A program made the position numbers and the translations under genes. A stretch of 64,000 nt of DNA from Arachidicoccus rhizosphaerae (GTDB lineage: Bacteria > Bacteroidota > Bacteroidia > Chitinophagales > Chitinophagaceae), in NCBI RefSeq assembly GCF_900107765.1, contig NZ_FNQY01000006.1, positions 1 through 64,000 of the forward strand, read 5' to 3'. The notes under the pieces are model-generated. The model did not search any database. It was not told the DNA's origin and saw only the letters and a list, made by a program, of their open reading frames with translations. Below are positions 38,301 through 46,429 of this stretch, in pieces. Each line of letters starts with the position of its first letter. Within the stretch, counting starts at the first letter, position 1.

Positions 38301-38446
38301 CGAAAGGGTTTATCAATACATTAGGGGTATATGTTAGCGGTGCAAATCTTTTGACCATTTCTAAACACAAAGATATTATGCAACTCAATATAGGAAGTGC
38401 GCCGCAAACCAGGTTTTATAATATAGGGGTAAAAGCCAATTTTTAA
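35393..38446 (+). CDS. Second SusC-type TonB receptor, no STN domain (XusC-like)
   Basis: 1017 residues. Signal peptide (about 12-32, LLIILIIYMACAFGAVGVKA); ATG 35393 is upstream of in-frame ATG 35420. Then a carboxypeptidase-regulatory-like domain (about 38-115), a plug (DVTVVNQQEIMAKNYTTYS, LLVDGVPRDANN, LYGSKGAKGVINITTKRGQ) and a beta barrel. The plug sequence departs from the first SusC. With no STN domain it should not signal, so this is the high-capacity uptake receptor. It precedes a second SusD, 19 bp downstream; duplicated SusC/SusD pairs are the hallmark of the xylan system. Confidence 0.93.
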   Translation: MNCNINRHSMKLLIILIIYMACAFGAVGVKAQSVLEIKISAKVYDQNQNPIANALIQSQERADVHTLTDSNGAFSLMAEPGENIFVSAPGFTSLYLPASKQLNIIKLNPTSLDTIDVQAPFSTSRKEDLFGDVTVVNQQEIMAKNYTTYSLDGLVAYVPGYNGNSIWGMGSYLLLVDGVPRDANNVLPTEIDQIAVLKGVEAVALYGSKGAKGVINITTKRGQAFNKKLIVRADMGTYVPVSYPKYLGSAEYMSLYNEARSNDSLPALYDEATIYHYASNENEYRYPNVDYYSDSYLKRAYNRYDATAEISGGNDRARYYTNMGFYTEGSLLDFGMAKENRNSRFNLRGNVDIKINRFINGRIDATATFYDGRGVNADYWSAAATVRPNRFTPLVPIDMIESNDEASLLLVQNSDHVIDGKYLLGGTQLDQTNTMATIYAGGYNKYISRQFQFSSGIDADLKDILPGLKFKSNFAVDYATAYSLSYNYDYATYEPIWNNYAGQDLISSLNKYGNDATSGTQNVSNSWYRQTIAFYGLFSYDQTFGTKNNVSSELIANGYQQSESEVYHRVSNANLGLHAGYNYDHKYYIDFKGAYIHSAKLPENHREALSPTLSIAWRISKEPFMHNKTGVVNDLKITASAGILNTDIDISDYYMYQGYYTVAGSWYGWKDGTGFQATESRRGNNPNMSFPRRKEINIGFEGLFFNSSLQLSSHFFRNTIDGNIIQASSLFPSYFTSYWPVSSFIPYINYDRDQRTGVDFGLDWHKLIGKLDVDFGLNGTYYTTKATRRAEVYEDAYQYRQGKSLDGIWGLQNLGFFESQEDIDNSPTQSFGEVHPGDIKYKDQNGDGVINSQDEVFLGKGGWFGAPFTIGMNLTVKYKKLTLFMYGTGSYGAYGVKNNSYYWVYGDGKYSEVVRNRWTEETKATATYPRLTTNSSDNNFRTSDFWMYKANRFDLSKVQLSYDMTGLLKSKGFINTLGVYVSGANLLTISKHKDIMQLNIGSAPQTRFYNIGVKANF

Positions 38447-38465
38447 AAAGGGAAAATTAGTTAAG

Positions 38466-40232
38466 ATGAAAAATAAAATTATTCTATATCTGCTTTTTTT
38501 GGCATTTGTGGGGGTCGGTTGTAAGGACTTAATTACACCACAAATTGAGAATAACCGACAATTGGAAGATTCTTATAATCCAAGTGATGCAAAGTTCCCT
38601 TATGGACTTATCCTTAATGGCTATAATAGAATACCGGTCAATTCTTGGTCTTTTAATGATGTAGCAACTGATGATGCTGTTACCAATGATAAGACAAGTA
38701 GTCTTTTAAAAATGGCGACTGGGCAGTGGGCAGCGAATAATAATCCTGTAGAGCAATGGAGCAATTGTTATGCTGCTATTCAATATATGAATTTGACGCT
38801 TGAACAAATCGATAAGGTCACTTGGGCAGAAGATTCAACCGTATCCCGTTTGTTTAATATGAGGGTTAAAGGGGAAGCTTATGGACTTCGGGCTTTATTT
38901 TATTTTTATTTACTTCAGGCGCATGCGGGTTTTGGAGCCGATGGGGAACTATTAGGAGTGCCTTTGGTGTTAAATTCTCAGGTAGTAGGGGATGATTTTA
39001 ATTTACCAAGGGCCTCTTTTCAGGATTGCATGACCCAGATTTATGCGGATTTAAATTTAGCAGAATCTTATTTACCGATAGATTACTTAGACCTAACCGA
39101 TAATGCACAGGTGCCTGCTAAATACGGTTCTATTACTAAGGAGCAATTTAACAGGGCAATGGGTAAAAGCATGAGTGGCCTCTTTTCAGGCAGGGTGGCC
39201 ATGGCTCTTGAGGCCAAACTGGCTCTGTTGGCAGCAAGCCCGGCTTTTAGCCAGGGAAGTGGTGCGACCTGGGCTAAGGCAGCAGATGCGGCGGCAAGAA
39301 TAATTGATCTTAAAGGTGGGGTAAGTGGTATTGCCTCAAATGGTCTAACCTGGTATACCAACACATCTGAAATAGCAGGTCTTGCGGACGGTCAAAACCC
39401 AGATGAAATTTTATGGAGAACTAACTATAGCGAAAGTAATAATCTGGAATCTGATAATTTTCCTCCAACTCTTAATGGAAAAGGCAGGATAAATCCTACG
39501 CAAAATCTAGTTGACGCCTTTCCTATGGCCAATGGCTATCCTATAAATCAATCGGGAAGTGGTTATGACGATCAGAATCCATATGCCAATAGAGATTCAA
39601 GACTTACAGATTTTATTTTGGTAGATGGAACTAAAGCGGGGGTTAATAGTTCTGCTATCAATACTGAAGCAGATGGAACTACAAATGATGGCCTTAATAA
39701 AACAGAGACTTCCACAAGAACTGGTTATTATTTGAAAAAACTATTAAGGCAGGATGTGAATCTGAGTAGTACATCTACGACTACACAACGCCATTATAAA
39801 CCACTTATTCGATATACTGAAATTTATTTGATTTATGCAGAGGCGGCCAATGAAGCGTGGGGTCCTGAGGGGACTGGGGGACATACATATTCTGCCTACG
39901 ATATTATTAAAGCACTTCGTAACAGGGCGGGCGTAGGCACAAATAATGGCGACCCATATCTAGAATCTAGTAGTGCAGACAAGGACAAAATGAGGGATCT
40001 AATTAGAAATGAAAGAAGATTGGAACTCTGTTTTGAAGGTTTTAGGTTCTGGGATTTGAGAAGATGGAATGCCGCTTTAAATGAAACGGCCAAGGGTATA
40101 CGTATTTCGGATAAAAAGTACACAGCGATTAATGTTGAAAATAGAGTTTATAAAGATTATATGAACTATGGACCTATTCCCTATAGTGAAGTATTGAAAT
40201 TTACAAATCTGGTTCAGAATAAAGGGTGGTGA
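38466..40232 (+). CDS. Second SusD-family lipoprotein (XusD-like)
   Basis: 588 residues with a lipoprotein signal (FVGVGCK; Cys19). The SusD signature regions are visible: RVKGEAYGLRALFYFYLLQA, then RYTEIYLIYAEAANEAWGPE and NERRLELCFEGFRFWDLRRW. It is a diverged copy relative to the first SusD and belongs to the preceding XusC-like barrel. DUF1735 follows 37 bp after its stop. Likely binds branched or longer xylan, as inferred from the position. Confidence 0.92.
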   Translation: MKNKIILYLLFLAFVGVGCKDLITPQIENNRQLEDSYNPSDAKFPYGLILNGYNRIPVNSWSFNDVATDDAVTNDKTSSLLKMATGQWAANNNPVEQWSNCYAAIQYMNLTLEQIDKVTWAEDSTVSRLFNMRVKGEAYGLRALFYFYLLQAHAGFGADGELLGVPLVLNSQVVGDDFNLPRASFQDCMTQIYADLNLAESYLPIDYLDLTDNAQVPAKYGSITKEQFNRAMGKSMSGLFSGRVAMALEAKLALLAASPAFSQGSGATWAKAADAAARIIDLKGGVSGIASNGLTWYTNTSEIAGLADGQNPDEILWRTNYSESNNLESDNFPPTLNGKGRINPTQNLVDAFPMANGYPINQSGSGYDDQNPYANRDSRLTDFILVDGTKAGVNSSAINTEADGTTNDGLNKTETSTRTGYYLKKLLRQDVNLSSTSTTTQRHYKPLIRYTEIYLIYAEAANEAWGPEGTGGHTYSAYDIIKALRNRAGVGTNNGDPYLESSSADKDKMRDLIRNERRLELCFEGFRFWDLRRWNAALNETAKGIRISDKKYTAINVENRVYKDYMNYGPIPYSEVLKFTNLVQNKGW

Positions 40233-40269
40233 AATTAGAAAATTAAAGAATTTTTCAAAAGCGATAAAA

Positions 40270-41223
40270 ATGAAAATCAGAATATTATATTTAATGATGG
40301 CTGCTATGCTGTTAGGTGCATGTCATAATAAAGACATTATTTTTGAGGATTACCCTTATCAGACAGTCTATTTTTCTTATCAACACCCCGTTCGAACAAT
40401 CACGCTGGGTGAAGATATCGTAAATACGGATTTGGATAATGCGCACAAATGTAAGATTTATGCAACCTTAGGAGGGGTTTATCATAATAATAAGATCGTA
40501 AATATAACCTATGCAGTTGATAACGATTTGGTGCAGGGCGTTAGCTTTAGCGACGGTAGTGAAGTAACTGCGATGCCAACGGATTATTATTCGCTGGCTT
40601 CAAATACAATTGAAATCCCTAAAGATAGTATTTCTGGAGGGTTGGAAGTCCATTTAACGGACGCATTTTTCAATGATCCGGATGCTATAAAGAATAAATA
40701 TGTCATTCCTTTAAAAATGAAATCCGTAACCAACGCTGATTCAATTCTGATAGATAAGGATTATATACTTTATGCAATTAAGTATATTAATCAGTGGCAT
40801 GGATACTATTTACGTAGAGGGATAGACGTAATTAAGGGGAATAATGGCAATACTGCACTAGATAATACAAATGTAAGGCACCAGCAATATGTAGAATATG
40901 ATGACGTACAGCAATTAACAACTAAATCTCTGACGGAAACTATTTTCCCATTGATATTTAAAGATAAAAATGGTTATAATGTTAATTGTAATCTATTGCT
41001 TCATTTTGATGATGATAATACCTGTACTATTAGTTCTGCTACGGAAGGCATAACAGCCTCAGGCAGTGGGAAATTTGTAAAAAAGGGAGAAAAAAATAGC
41101 TGGGGCAATAAGGATAGAGATGCCTTATACTTAGCGTATGAAGTAAATATGGTAGATGAGCATGTTTCTTCTAAGGATACACTAGTCATGAGAAACAGAG
41201 GGGTAACTCTGGAAACTTTTTAA
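40270..41223 (+). CDS. DUF1735-type surface glycan-binding lipoprotein (XusE-like)
   Basis: 317 residues; lipoprotein signal with Cys18 (LLGACHNKD). The N-terminal DUF1735 domain is visible (TVYFSYQHPVRTITLGEDIV, then HKCKIYATLGGVYHNN and PTDYYSLASNTIEIPK), and a C-terminal beta domain (about 185-317) follows. In xylan systems this is XusE, a non-catalytic surface binding protein. It sits between the SusD and the GH10 gene with gaps of 37 and 31 bp, as in the reference systems. Binding specificity is not shown. Confidence 0.82.
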   Translation: MKIRILYLMMAAMLLGACHNKDIIFEDYPYQTVYFSYQHPVRTITLGEDIVNTDLDNAHKCKIYATLGGVYHNNKIVNITYAVDNDLVQGVSFSDGSEVTAMPTDYYSLASNTIEIPKDSISGGLEVHLTDAFFNDPDAIKNKYVIPLKMKSVTNADSILIDKDYILYAIKYINQWHGYYLRRGIDVIKGNNGNTALDNTNVRHQQYVEYDDVQQLTTKSLTETIFPLIFKDKNGYNVNCNLLLHFDDDNTCTISSATEGITASGSGKFVKKGEKNSWGNKDRDALYLAYEVNMVDEHVSSKDTLVMRNRGVTLETF

Positions 41224-41254
41224 GGCCAAACTAACATTCAATAAACAATTAGGT

Positions 41255-43426
41255 ATGAAAATATTTAATATTAGAAGAGCGCTGCTTACAGTACTACTGC
41301 TTACAGTTTTTTTTAGTAGCTGTTATAAATATAAAGCGTTGGATTTTAACGTGTCCAAACCTGAGGAAGTGGCAGCACAGGAAGATATCGATGGATATCC
41401 TGCTTTAAAATCATACATTGATACTGTCAAATTTGCGGATTTTCATTTGGGCGCTGCAGTCTCCTTAGGTGATTATATCAAAAAAGGAGTGCTGTACCGT
41501 ATGGTTAACCGGAATTTTCAACAAATAGTTTTGGGGTATGCAATGAAACACGGGGCGGTGGTTCAGGCAGATGGATCCCTGAATTTGGATAACGTAAATA
41601 CCCTTATCCAAACAGCCAAAGAGGCGGGGATTTCACTGTATGGTCATACGCTTTGCTGGCATTCCAATCAAAATGCTACCTATTTGAATGGTTTGATTGC
41701 GCCGGAAGTTGTAGAGTCTGATAATAATCTATTCGATTTAACGAGTCTTAAAGATGGTCAGTTTGGAGACTGGGTAGTAAATGGAGCATCTGCCTCTTCA
41801 ATTGAATCTGCTGCAGGGCAAAATACCGGAAGTGCCATTAAATTGGTTACAAATTCTAATTCTGCTAACGCCTGGGATATGAGTATTAAGACACCTTTAA
41901 TAAATATAACCGCAGGAAAGCAGTATGTCGTGAGTTTTTTTATTAAATCTGATAAGGCAGGTAAGGGTAGAGTGTCCTTTAGTGCTGATTTGAATAATCA
42001 GTATCCGTGGACTGACTGGATGAATACAGGAAACGCATCGGAGTATTTTGAGACCAAGACAAGCTGGCAGCAAGTTAAATTTACGGTAAGTGACTTTAAA
42101 ACTACTGCCAGTTCTTTTGCCATGAATTTTGATTTGGGTTATATGCCTGGTGTTACCTATTATATTGATGTAAATAGTTTGTCTGTACAGGACAAAGATG
42201 CGAGCTCAGGGCTTGAATCAAACTTGTTTGCCAATAGTGATTTTGAAGCGGGTAATATTAATGGTTGGTCAGGATGGGGAAATAATTCTGTCAGGGAATT
42301 AACAATAGATGGATATAATAGCAGTAACGCCCTAAAAATGACGAATCCTTCAATAGTTAACTCCTGGGAGGCGCAGACGGCCTATGATTTTACATCCCCA
42401 TTTCAGGAAGGGTCTGTCTATAAGCTAAGTTTTTATATAAAGGGAAGTGTTGCAGGAGCAATCAGTGCCTCCTTTCAGGAAACGACAAGCTATGGAAGTG
42501 ATAACTTTCCCTCCTTTAATGTAACCAAAGACTGGACTAAAGTTGAGCTGGAGGCAACCGTTACGGCGGCAGACAGAACAAGGTTTTTATTTAATTATGG
42601 CAATTATGGAGGTACATTGTATATTGATAATATTGCCTTGCAAAGGGAGAATCCAGATTTAGGAACTCAAACTATTGAAAAGACAGCTGAGGAGAAAAAA
42701 ACGATTATTTCAGGAGCATTGGAAAGCTGGATAAGTACTATGGTAACAAATTGTAAGGATTATGTTCATGCCTGGGATGTGGTTAATGAACCTATGGATG
42801 ATGGCAGTCCTTATGAATTAAAGACTGGAATTGGTAAAACAGTTAGTGATGATCAGTTTTACTGGCAGGATTATATCGGAAAAGATTACGCTGTTTTGGC
42901 GTTTAAACTTGCCAGACAATATGGGAATGCAACAGATAAACTGTTTATTAATGATTATGGGCTAGAAAGCAATATAGATAAATGCAAAGGGTTGATTGAA
43001 TATGTAAACTATATTGAGAGTAAAGGACAAAAGGTAGATGGTATTGGTACGCAGATGCACATTGATATAAATGCAGATAGTGCTAAAATTGTAAATATGT
43101 TCCAATTGTTAGCAGCTACCGGTAAATTGATTAAAATATCAGAATTGGATATAGGTCTAGGAGGGAATACACAGACCGATAATGCGACGGCTCAAGAGTA
43201 TCTTAAGCAGGCTGAATTGTATAAATTTGTAATCGACCAATATTTTAAATACATTCCTGCAAGTCAAAGATATGGTATAACTATTTGGAGTCCAATGGAT
43301 AGCCCGGCTAATTCTAGCTGGAGAGCAGGCGAACCTATCGGTTTGTGGACAGAGGTTTATGTCAGAAAACTTGCCTACGAATATGTGGCTAAGGCAGTGC
43401 AAGAAAATATGGGGGGAAAGCCTTGA
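41255..43426 (+). CDS. GH10 endo-1,4-beta-xylanase with inserted CBM modules
   Basis: Retaining xylanase. Lipoprotein signal (FFSSCYKYK; Cys23), so it sits at the cell surface. The GH10 barrel is split: residues about 45-150 (GAAVSLGDYIKKG, then LYGHTLCWHSNQ, the conserved W/H region), then two CBM4-like modules inserted at about 154-310 and 322-466, then the rest of the barrel. Glu512 in DVVNEPM is the acid/base and Glu630 in ISELDIG the nucleophile. This CBM-in-barrel plan matches the Xyn10 of xylan-utilisation loci in Bacteroides and Prevotella. Last gene of the operon; a strong terminator follows. Confidence 0.94.
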   Translation: MKIFNIRRALLTVLLLTVFFSSCYKYKALDFNVSKPEEVAAQEDIDGYPALKSYIDTVKFADFHLGAAVSLGDYIKKGVLYRMVNRNFQQIVLGYAMKHGAVVQADGSLNLDNVNTLIQTAKEAGISLYGHTLCWHSNQNATYLNGLIAPEVVESDNNLFDLTSLKDGQFGDWVVNGASASSIESAAGQNTGSAIKLVTNSNSANAWDMSIKTPLINITAGKQYVVSFFIKSDKAGKGRVSFSADLNNQYPWTDWMNTGNASEYFETKTSWQQVKFTVSDFKTTASSFAMNFDLGYMPGVTYYIDVNSLSVQDKDASSGLESNLFANSDFEAGNINGWSGWGNNSVRELTIDGYNSSNALKMTNPSIVNSWEAQTAYDFTSPFQEGSVYKLSFYIKGSVAGAISASFQETTSYGSDNFPSFNVTKDWTKVELEATVTAADRTRFLFNYGNYGGTLYIDNIALQRENPDLGTQTIEKTAEEKKTIISGALESWISTMVTNCKDYVHAWDVVNEPMDDGSPYELKTGIGKTVSDDQFYWQDYIGKDYAVLAFKLARQYGNATDKLFINDYGLESNIDKCKGLIEYVNYIESKGQKVDGIGTQMHIDINADSAKIVNMFQLLAATGKLIKISELDIGLGGNTQTDNATAQEYLKQAELYKFVIDQYFKYIPASQRYGITIWSPMDSPANSSWRAGEPIGLWTEVYVRKLAYEYVAKAVQENMGGKP

Positions 43427-43531
43427 TAAATTTAAAGGTATAGACTTCTGTGAGGCTAAGTGTTGTAATACACTCCCTTAAGAAGTGACATCGACAAATC
43501 TTTGTCTAATGTTGTGGAATGTTATTAAATT

Positions 43532-43565
43532 AAAATAGCCGGCAAAGACTCCTGCCGGCTATTTT
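43532..43565. terminator. Bidirectional terminator after the xylan operon
   Basis: AAAATAGCCGGCA and TGCCGGCTATTTT form a perfect 13-bp stem with loop AAGACTCC. The T-run in the 3' arm serves the + strand and the A-run in the 5' arm the minus-strand thiL gene. Confidence 0.85.
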
Positions 43566-43620
43566 GTTATTGAAAATCAGCTTATAGTAATAGAAAATAC
43601 TTGGATCCTGAAGCGAGGTT

Positions 43621-44646
43621 TTAAAAGGCTTTCCATCCTTGGGCCGTAATATCAAAGGTGTTACCCCCTTTGGTCAGGAATTTACACCCTTCTTCTACAT
43701 CAGTCATATAACCAATGACGCTTATTTCTTCGTTGAGGACAATTTTATCATGGTCTTCCTGTCTGATGGTAAAGATGAGTTCATAATCTTCTCCGCCATT
43801 TAAAGCACAGACCGTGGGGTCCAGCCCGAATTTAAAGGCGGCCTGCCGGGTCGCTTCATTAATAGGCAATTTATCTTCGTAGACTTTGCAGCCTAGCCCG
43901 GCCTTTCTGGAAAGGTGTAATACCTCACTGCTGACCCCGTCGCTGACATCCATCATGGCAGTCGGTCTTAAATCCTGTTTCTCAAAAAATTCTATGATAT
44001 CTTTTCTGGCTTCCGGTTTTAAGATGCGGCCCACGATATAGTCTTCTCCCTCCAGATCTGGCTGGACCTTCGGGTTCTCCATATAGATTTTCTTTTCTCT
44101 CTCCAGTAAGGTCAGTCCAAGAAATGCACCGCCTAAATCACCAGAGACACAAATCAGGTCTCCCTTTTGAGCGGTGGACCTTTTGATATACTGATCAGGA
44201 GCAACTTCACCGATGGCGGTGACAGAGATAATAAAGCCTTTTTGAGAAGCGGAGGTATCGCCTCCGACCAGATCTACCTTGTACTTTTCACAGGCAGCAT
44301 ATACCCCTTCGTAGAACTCAGACAAAGCCTCCACGCTAAAGCGATTGGTAATACCCAGGCTGATGGTGATTTGTGTAGGCTGAGCATTCATGGCATAGAC
44401 ATCACTTAAATTGACAATGACGCTTTTATATCCTAAATGCTTCAGCGGCGTATACATCAGGTCAAAATGAATTCCCTCAATGAGCAAATCCGTCGTCATG
44501 ACTGTTTGTTTCCCGAAATGATCCATGACGGCTGCGTCATCACCAATGGATTCAATGGTAGAAACATTATAAGTCTCGAAATTTTTAGTCAGGTGGTCAA
44601 TCAGGCCAAATTCGCCAAGTTCTGAGATTTCTGTTCTATTTTCCAT
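43621..44646 (-). CDS. thiL: Thiamine-monophosphate kinase ThiL
   Basis: Phosphorylates thiamine monophosphate to thiamine diphosphate, last step of the pathway. 341 residues. Metal/nucleotide motifs are visible: IGDDAAVMD (about 34-42), TTDLLIEGIHFDL (about 51-63), NLSDVYAMNAQPT (about 79-91), LVGGDTSAS (about 125) and MMDVSDGVSSEVLHL (about 232-246). It is the downstream gene of a likely two-gene minus-strand unit with ctaA (45 bp gap). Thiamine is also needed by transketolase of pentose metabolism, relevant to xylan use, but this linkage is inference. Confidence 0.93.
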   Translation of the reverse strand: MENRTEISELGEFGLIDHLTKNFETYNVSTIESIGDDAAVMDHFGKQTVMTTDLLIEGIHFDLMYTPLKHLGYKSVIVNLSDVYAMNAQPTQITISLGITNRFSVEALSEFYEGVYAACEKYKVDLVGGDTSASQKGFIISVTAIGEVAPDQYIKRSTAQKGDLICVSGDLGGAFLGLTLLEREKKIYMENPKVQPDLEGEDYIVGRILKPEARKDIIEFFEKQDLRPTAMMDVSDGVSSEVLHLSRKAGLGCKVYEDKLPINEATRQAAFKFGLDPTVCALNGGEDYELIFTIRQEDHDKIVLNEEISVIGYMTDVEEGCKFLTKGGNTFDITAQGWKAF

Positions 44647-44691
44647 GGTATATATTTTTGATAAGGGGAATGATAAGTGTGGGTTTATTGT

Positions 44692-45624
44692 TTAGCGGGT
44701 TCTGACCTGAATCATCATGCGGTACAGGGCTACGATAATGATGGAGGAGAAGAGCAAGTGCAGGGGTTGCGCAAAAGCCGGCATTTTCAGCTGGGTCATG
44801 ATGAGTCCTAAAAATAGCTCAGAAACCAGGGAGATCAGTATTAAAAGCCCCGTTTTCTGGGTTTCTTTATGGTTAAAGGATTTGCCTACCACCAGAATAC
44901 AGGCAAAGGAGGCCACCCAGGCAAAGAGTTCATGAATATTCAGCCATTTGCCCACCTGTCCAAGCCAGGTGTCTCTGGAGGTGTAATTAAGGGCTTTTGA
45001 GATATTATCTACCTCTGAACGAACTTCAGTGCCGATCAGAATCTGTGCAAAAACAAGTATAAATGCCAGCCAGATGAGGCCTTTCAGTGATTTATTGACA
45101 ATAAAAGGCTTTCCTTTAACCAAATGGATGATATAGACGCATACGCCTGCGATAATCAGGGCAGGAATCATATGAGCCGTAATTTGTATAACACCCAGAT
45201 TGGAGTTCACCACTACCTTACCGACCCAGGCTTCAAATCCTACCAAAACAAACAGACTCAGTGCCCAGTAGAAAATGGAAATTTTGGTCTTTCTGTAGGT
45301 AATCCAGGCAGAGATATTCAGCCAGATAATGAAAAATCCCAAAAGAACCGTCAGCATTCTGTTCAGGTATTCAATCCAGGTATGAAAAGCATTGAACGTG
45401 TGGTCGATATCCTGCTTTTTCAGGTATTTTTCGTAGTCTTTAGGCAACTGTCCTGCATTTAATGGAGGAATCAGTCTGCCAAAGCAATGGGGCCAGTCCG
45501 GACAGCCCATTCCGCTATGAGTTGTCCGGACGATAGATCCGGCCAGTATAACAATAAAAATGGTATATAAAACGAGTTTGGCGTATTTGATGAAACGTTG
45601 CTCTTTATCAGCTAATGTGCTCAT
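44692..45624 (-). CDS. ctaA: Heme A synthase (CtaA/COX15)
   Basis: Converts heme O to heme A for cytochrome c oxidase. 310 residues from ATG 45624 (MSTLADKEQRFIKYAKLVLY); the frame extends upstream to 45720 but that would overlap the rnhB start, so the inner ATG is chosen. Eight membrane helices are visible. The first-loop motif RTTHSGMGCPDWPHCFG (with the Cys pair region) and heme-ligand histidines (HTWIEYLNR, then QITAHMIPAL and the later NIHELFA) fit the family. It is divergent from rnhB and followed by thiL. Confidence 0.9.
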   Translation of the reverse strand: MSTLADKEQRFIKYAKLVLYTIFIVILAGSIVRTTHSGMGCPDWPHCFGRLIPPLNAGQLPKDYEKYLKKQDIDHTFNAFHTWIEYLNRMLTVLLGFFIIWLNISAWITYRKTKISIFYWALSLFVLVGFEAWVGKVVVNSNLGVIQITAHMIPALIIAGVCVYIIHLVKGKPFIVNKSLKGLIWLAFILVFAQILIGTEVRSEVDNISKALNYTSRDTWLGQVGKWLNIHELFAWVASFACILVVGKSFNHKETQKTGLLILISLVSELFLGLIMTQLKMPAFAQPLHLLFSSIIIVALYRMMIQVRTR

Positions 45625-45645
45625 GATATCCGGTTTTTTCCGGTG

Positions 45646-45653
45646 CAAAGGTA
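45646..45653 (-). promoter_or_regulatory. -7 element for ctaA
   Basis: The minus strand reads TACCTTTG, full TAnnTTTG match, 21 bp upstream of the ctaA ATG. No clear -33 element. Confidence 0.4.
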
Positions 45654-45673
45654 GCCGTTTACCGGTAAAGAAG

Positions 45674-45705
45674 ATTGGCAGGCCGATTGAAAGTTTATAT
45701 TTTTG
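45674..45705 (+). promoter_or_regulatory. Promoter for rnhB, predicting a leaderless mRNA
   Basis: ATTG (45674-45677), 20-bp spacer, TATTTTTG (45698-45705). The start codon of rnhB is 5 bp after the last base of the -7 element, so transcription would begin at or next to the ATG. Confidence 0.6.
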
Positions 45706-45709
45706 CCTT

Positions 45710-46306
45710 ATGCTATTCAATTCTTTTCAAAATGAGGTGCTGGAGGCCGGCTGTGATGAAGCGGGTAGAGGATGCTATGCAGGCCCGGTTTTCGCGGCGG
45801 CCGTCATTTTGCCAGAGGATTTTTTTCATGAAAAGCTCAATGACAGTAAACAGGTCCAGGAGAAGGACCGGGATGTATTAAGATCGGTCATTGAAAAAGA
45901 GGCGATTAGTTTTGCCGTGGCCAGCGTAAGTGTCTCAGAAATAGATCGTATTAATATATTAAAAGCTTCCATCAAGGCCATGCATCTGGCCATAAGGGCG
46001 CTGAAACAAAAGCCGGCTTTTCTGGCCATTGATGGTAACCGGTTTACGCCCTATCCTTCCACTAGGCATATCTGTGTTATTAAAGGAGACGGTAAATATG
46101 CCAATATAGCTGCAGCCAGTATCCTTGCCAAAACCTACAGGGATGAGCATATGCGCTCCTTGCATCTGGATTATCCCAGGTATGACTGGGCTAGCAATAA
46201 GGGGTATGGGACGGCTTTTCACAGGGAGGCCATAAAAGCCTACGGCCTTTGCGAGCATCACCGTAAAAGTTTTAATATTAACCCGGAAACTCCCACGTTG
46301 TTTTAA
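45710..46306 (+). CDS. rnhB: Ribonuclease HII
   Basis: Removes ribonucleotides from DNA and cleaves RNA-DNA hybrids. 198 residues from ATG 45710; a longer frame from 45560 is rejected because family similarity begins at LEAGCDEAGRGCYAGPV (about 10-26), the metal-binding DEAGRG motif. Further motifs: DSKQ (about 44), KGDGKYANIAAASILAKTYR (about 126-145), and the C-terminal YPRYDWASNKGYGTAFHRE. Short leader: the -7 element ends 4 bp before ATG. Divergent from ctaA. Confidence 0.94.
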   Translation: MLFNSFQNEVLEAGCDEAGRGCYAGPVFAAAVILPEDFFHEKLNDSKQVQEKDRDVLRSVIEKEAISFAVASVSVSEIDRINILKASIKAMHLAIRALKQKPAFLAIDGNRFTPYPSTRHICVIKGDGKYANIAAASILAKTYRDEHMRSLHLDYPRYDWASNKGYGTAFHREAIKAYGLCEHHRKSFNINPETPTLF

Positions 46307-46417
46307 CCAAAAACCGTCCGTTTGTTACTGACGGAAGCTATTTGTTCGTTCACCGAATTGTTTGTTAAGTGATTCGCAAAATCTATGGCGGGCAGGCGTA
46401 TTGAGTGTGTCTTTTAG

Positions 46418-46425
46418 TATCTTCG
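46418..46425 (+). promoter_or_regulatory. -7-like element next to the DUF4834 start
   Basis: TATCTTCG (one mismatch to TAnnTTTG), ending 4 bp before ATG 46430. No -33 element at proper spacing. Consistent with a leaderless or near-leaderless transcript. Confidence 0.3.
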
Positions 46426-46429
46426 TTAC

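Noticed and set aside
43621-45624. TPP riboswitch ahead of thiL
   Set aside because: The short ctaA-thiL gap (45 bp) and the ctaA upstream region are too small and lack the THI-box core.
45560-45709. N-terminal extension of rnhB and the upstream extension of ctaA
   Set aside because: The two would overlap head to head; family similarity of each begins at the inner ATG (45710 and 45624).
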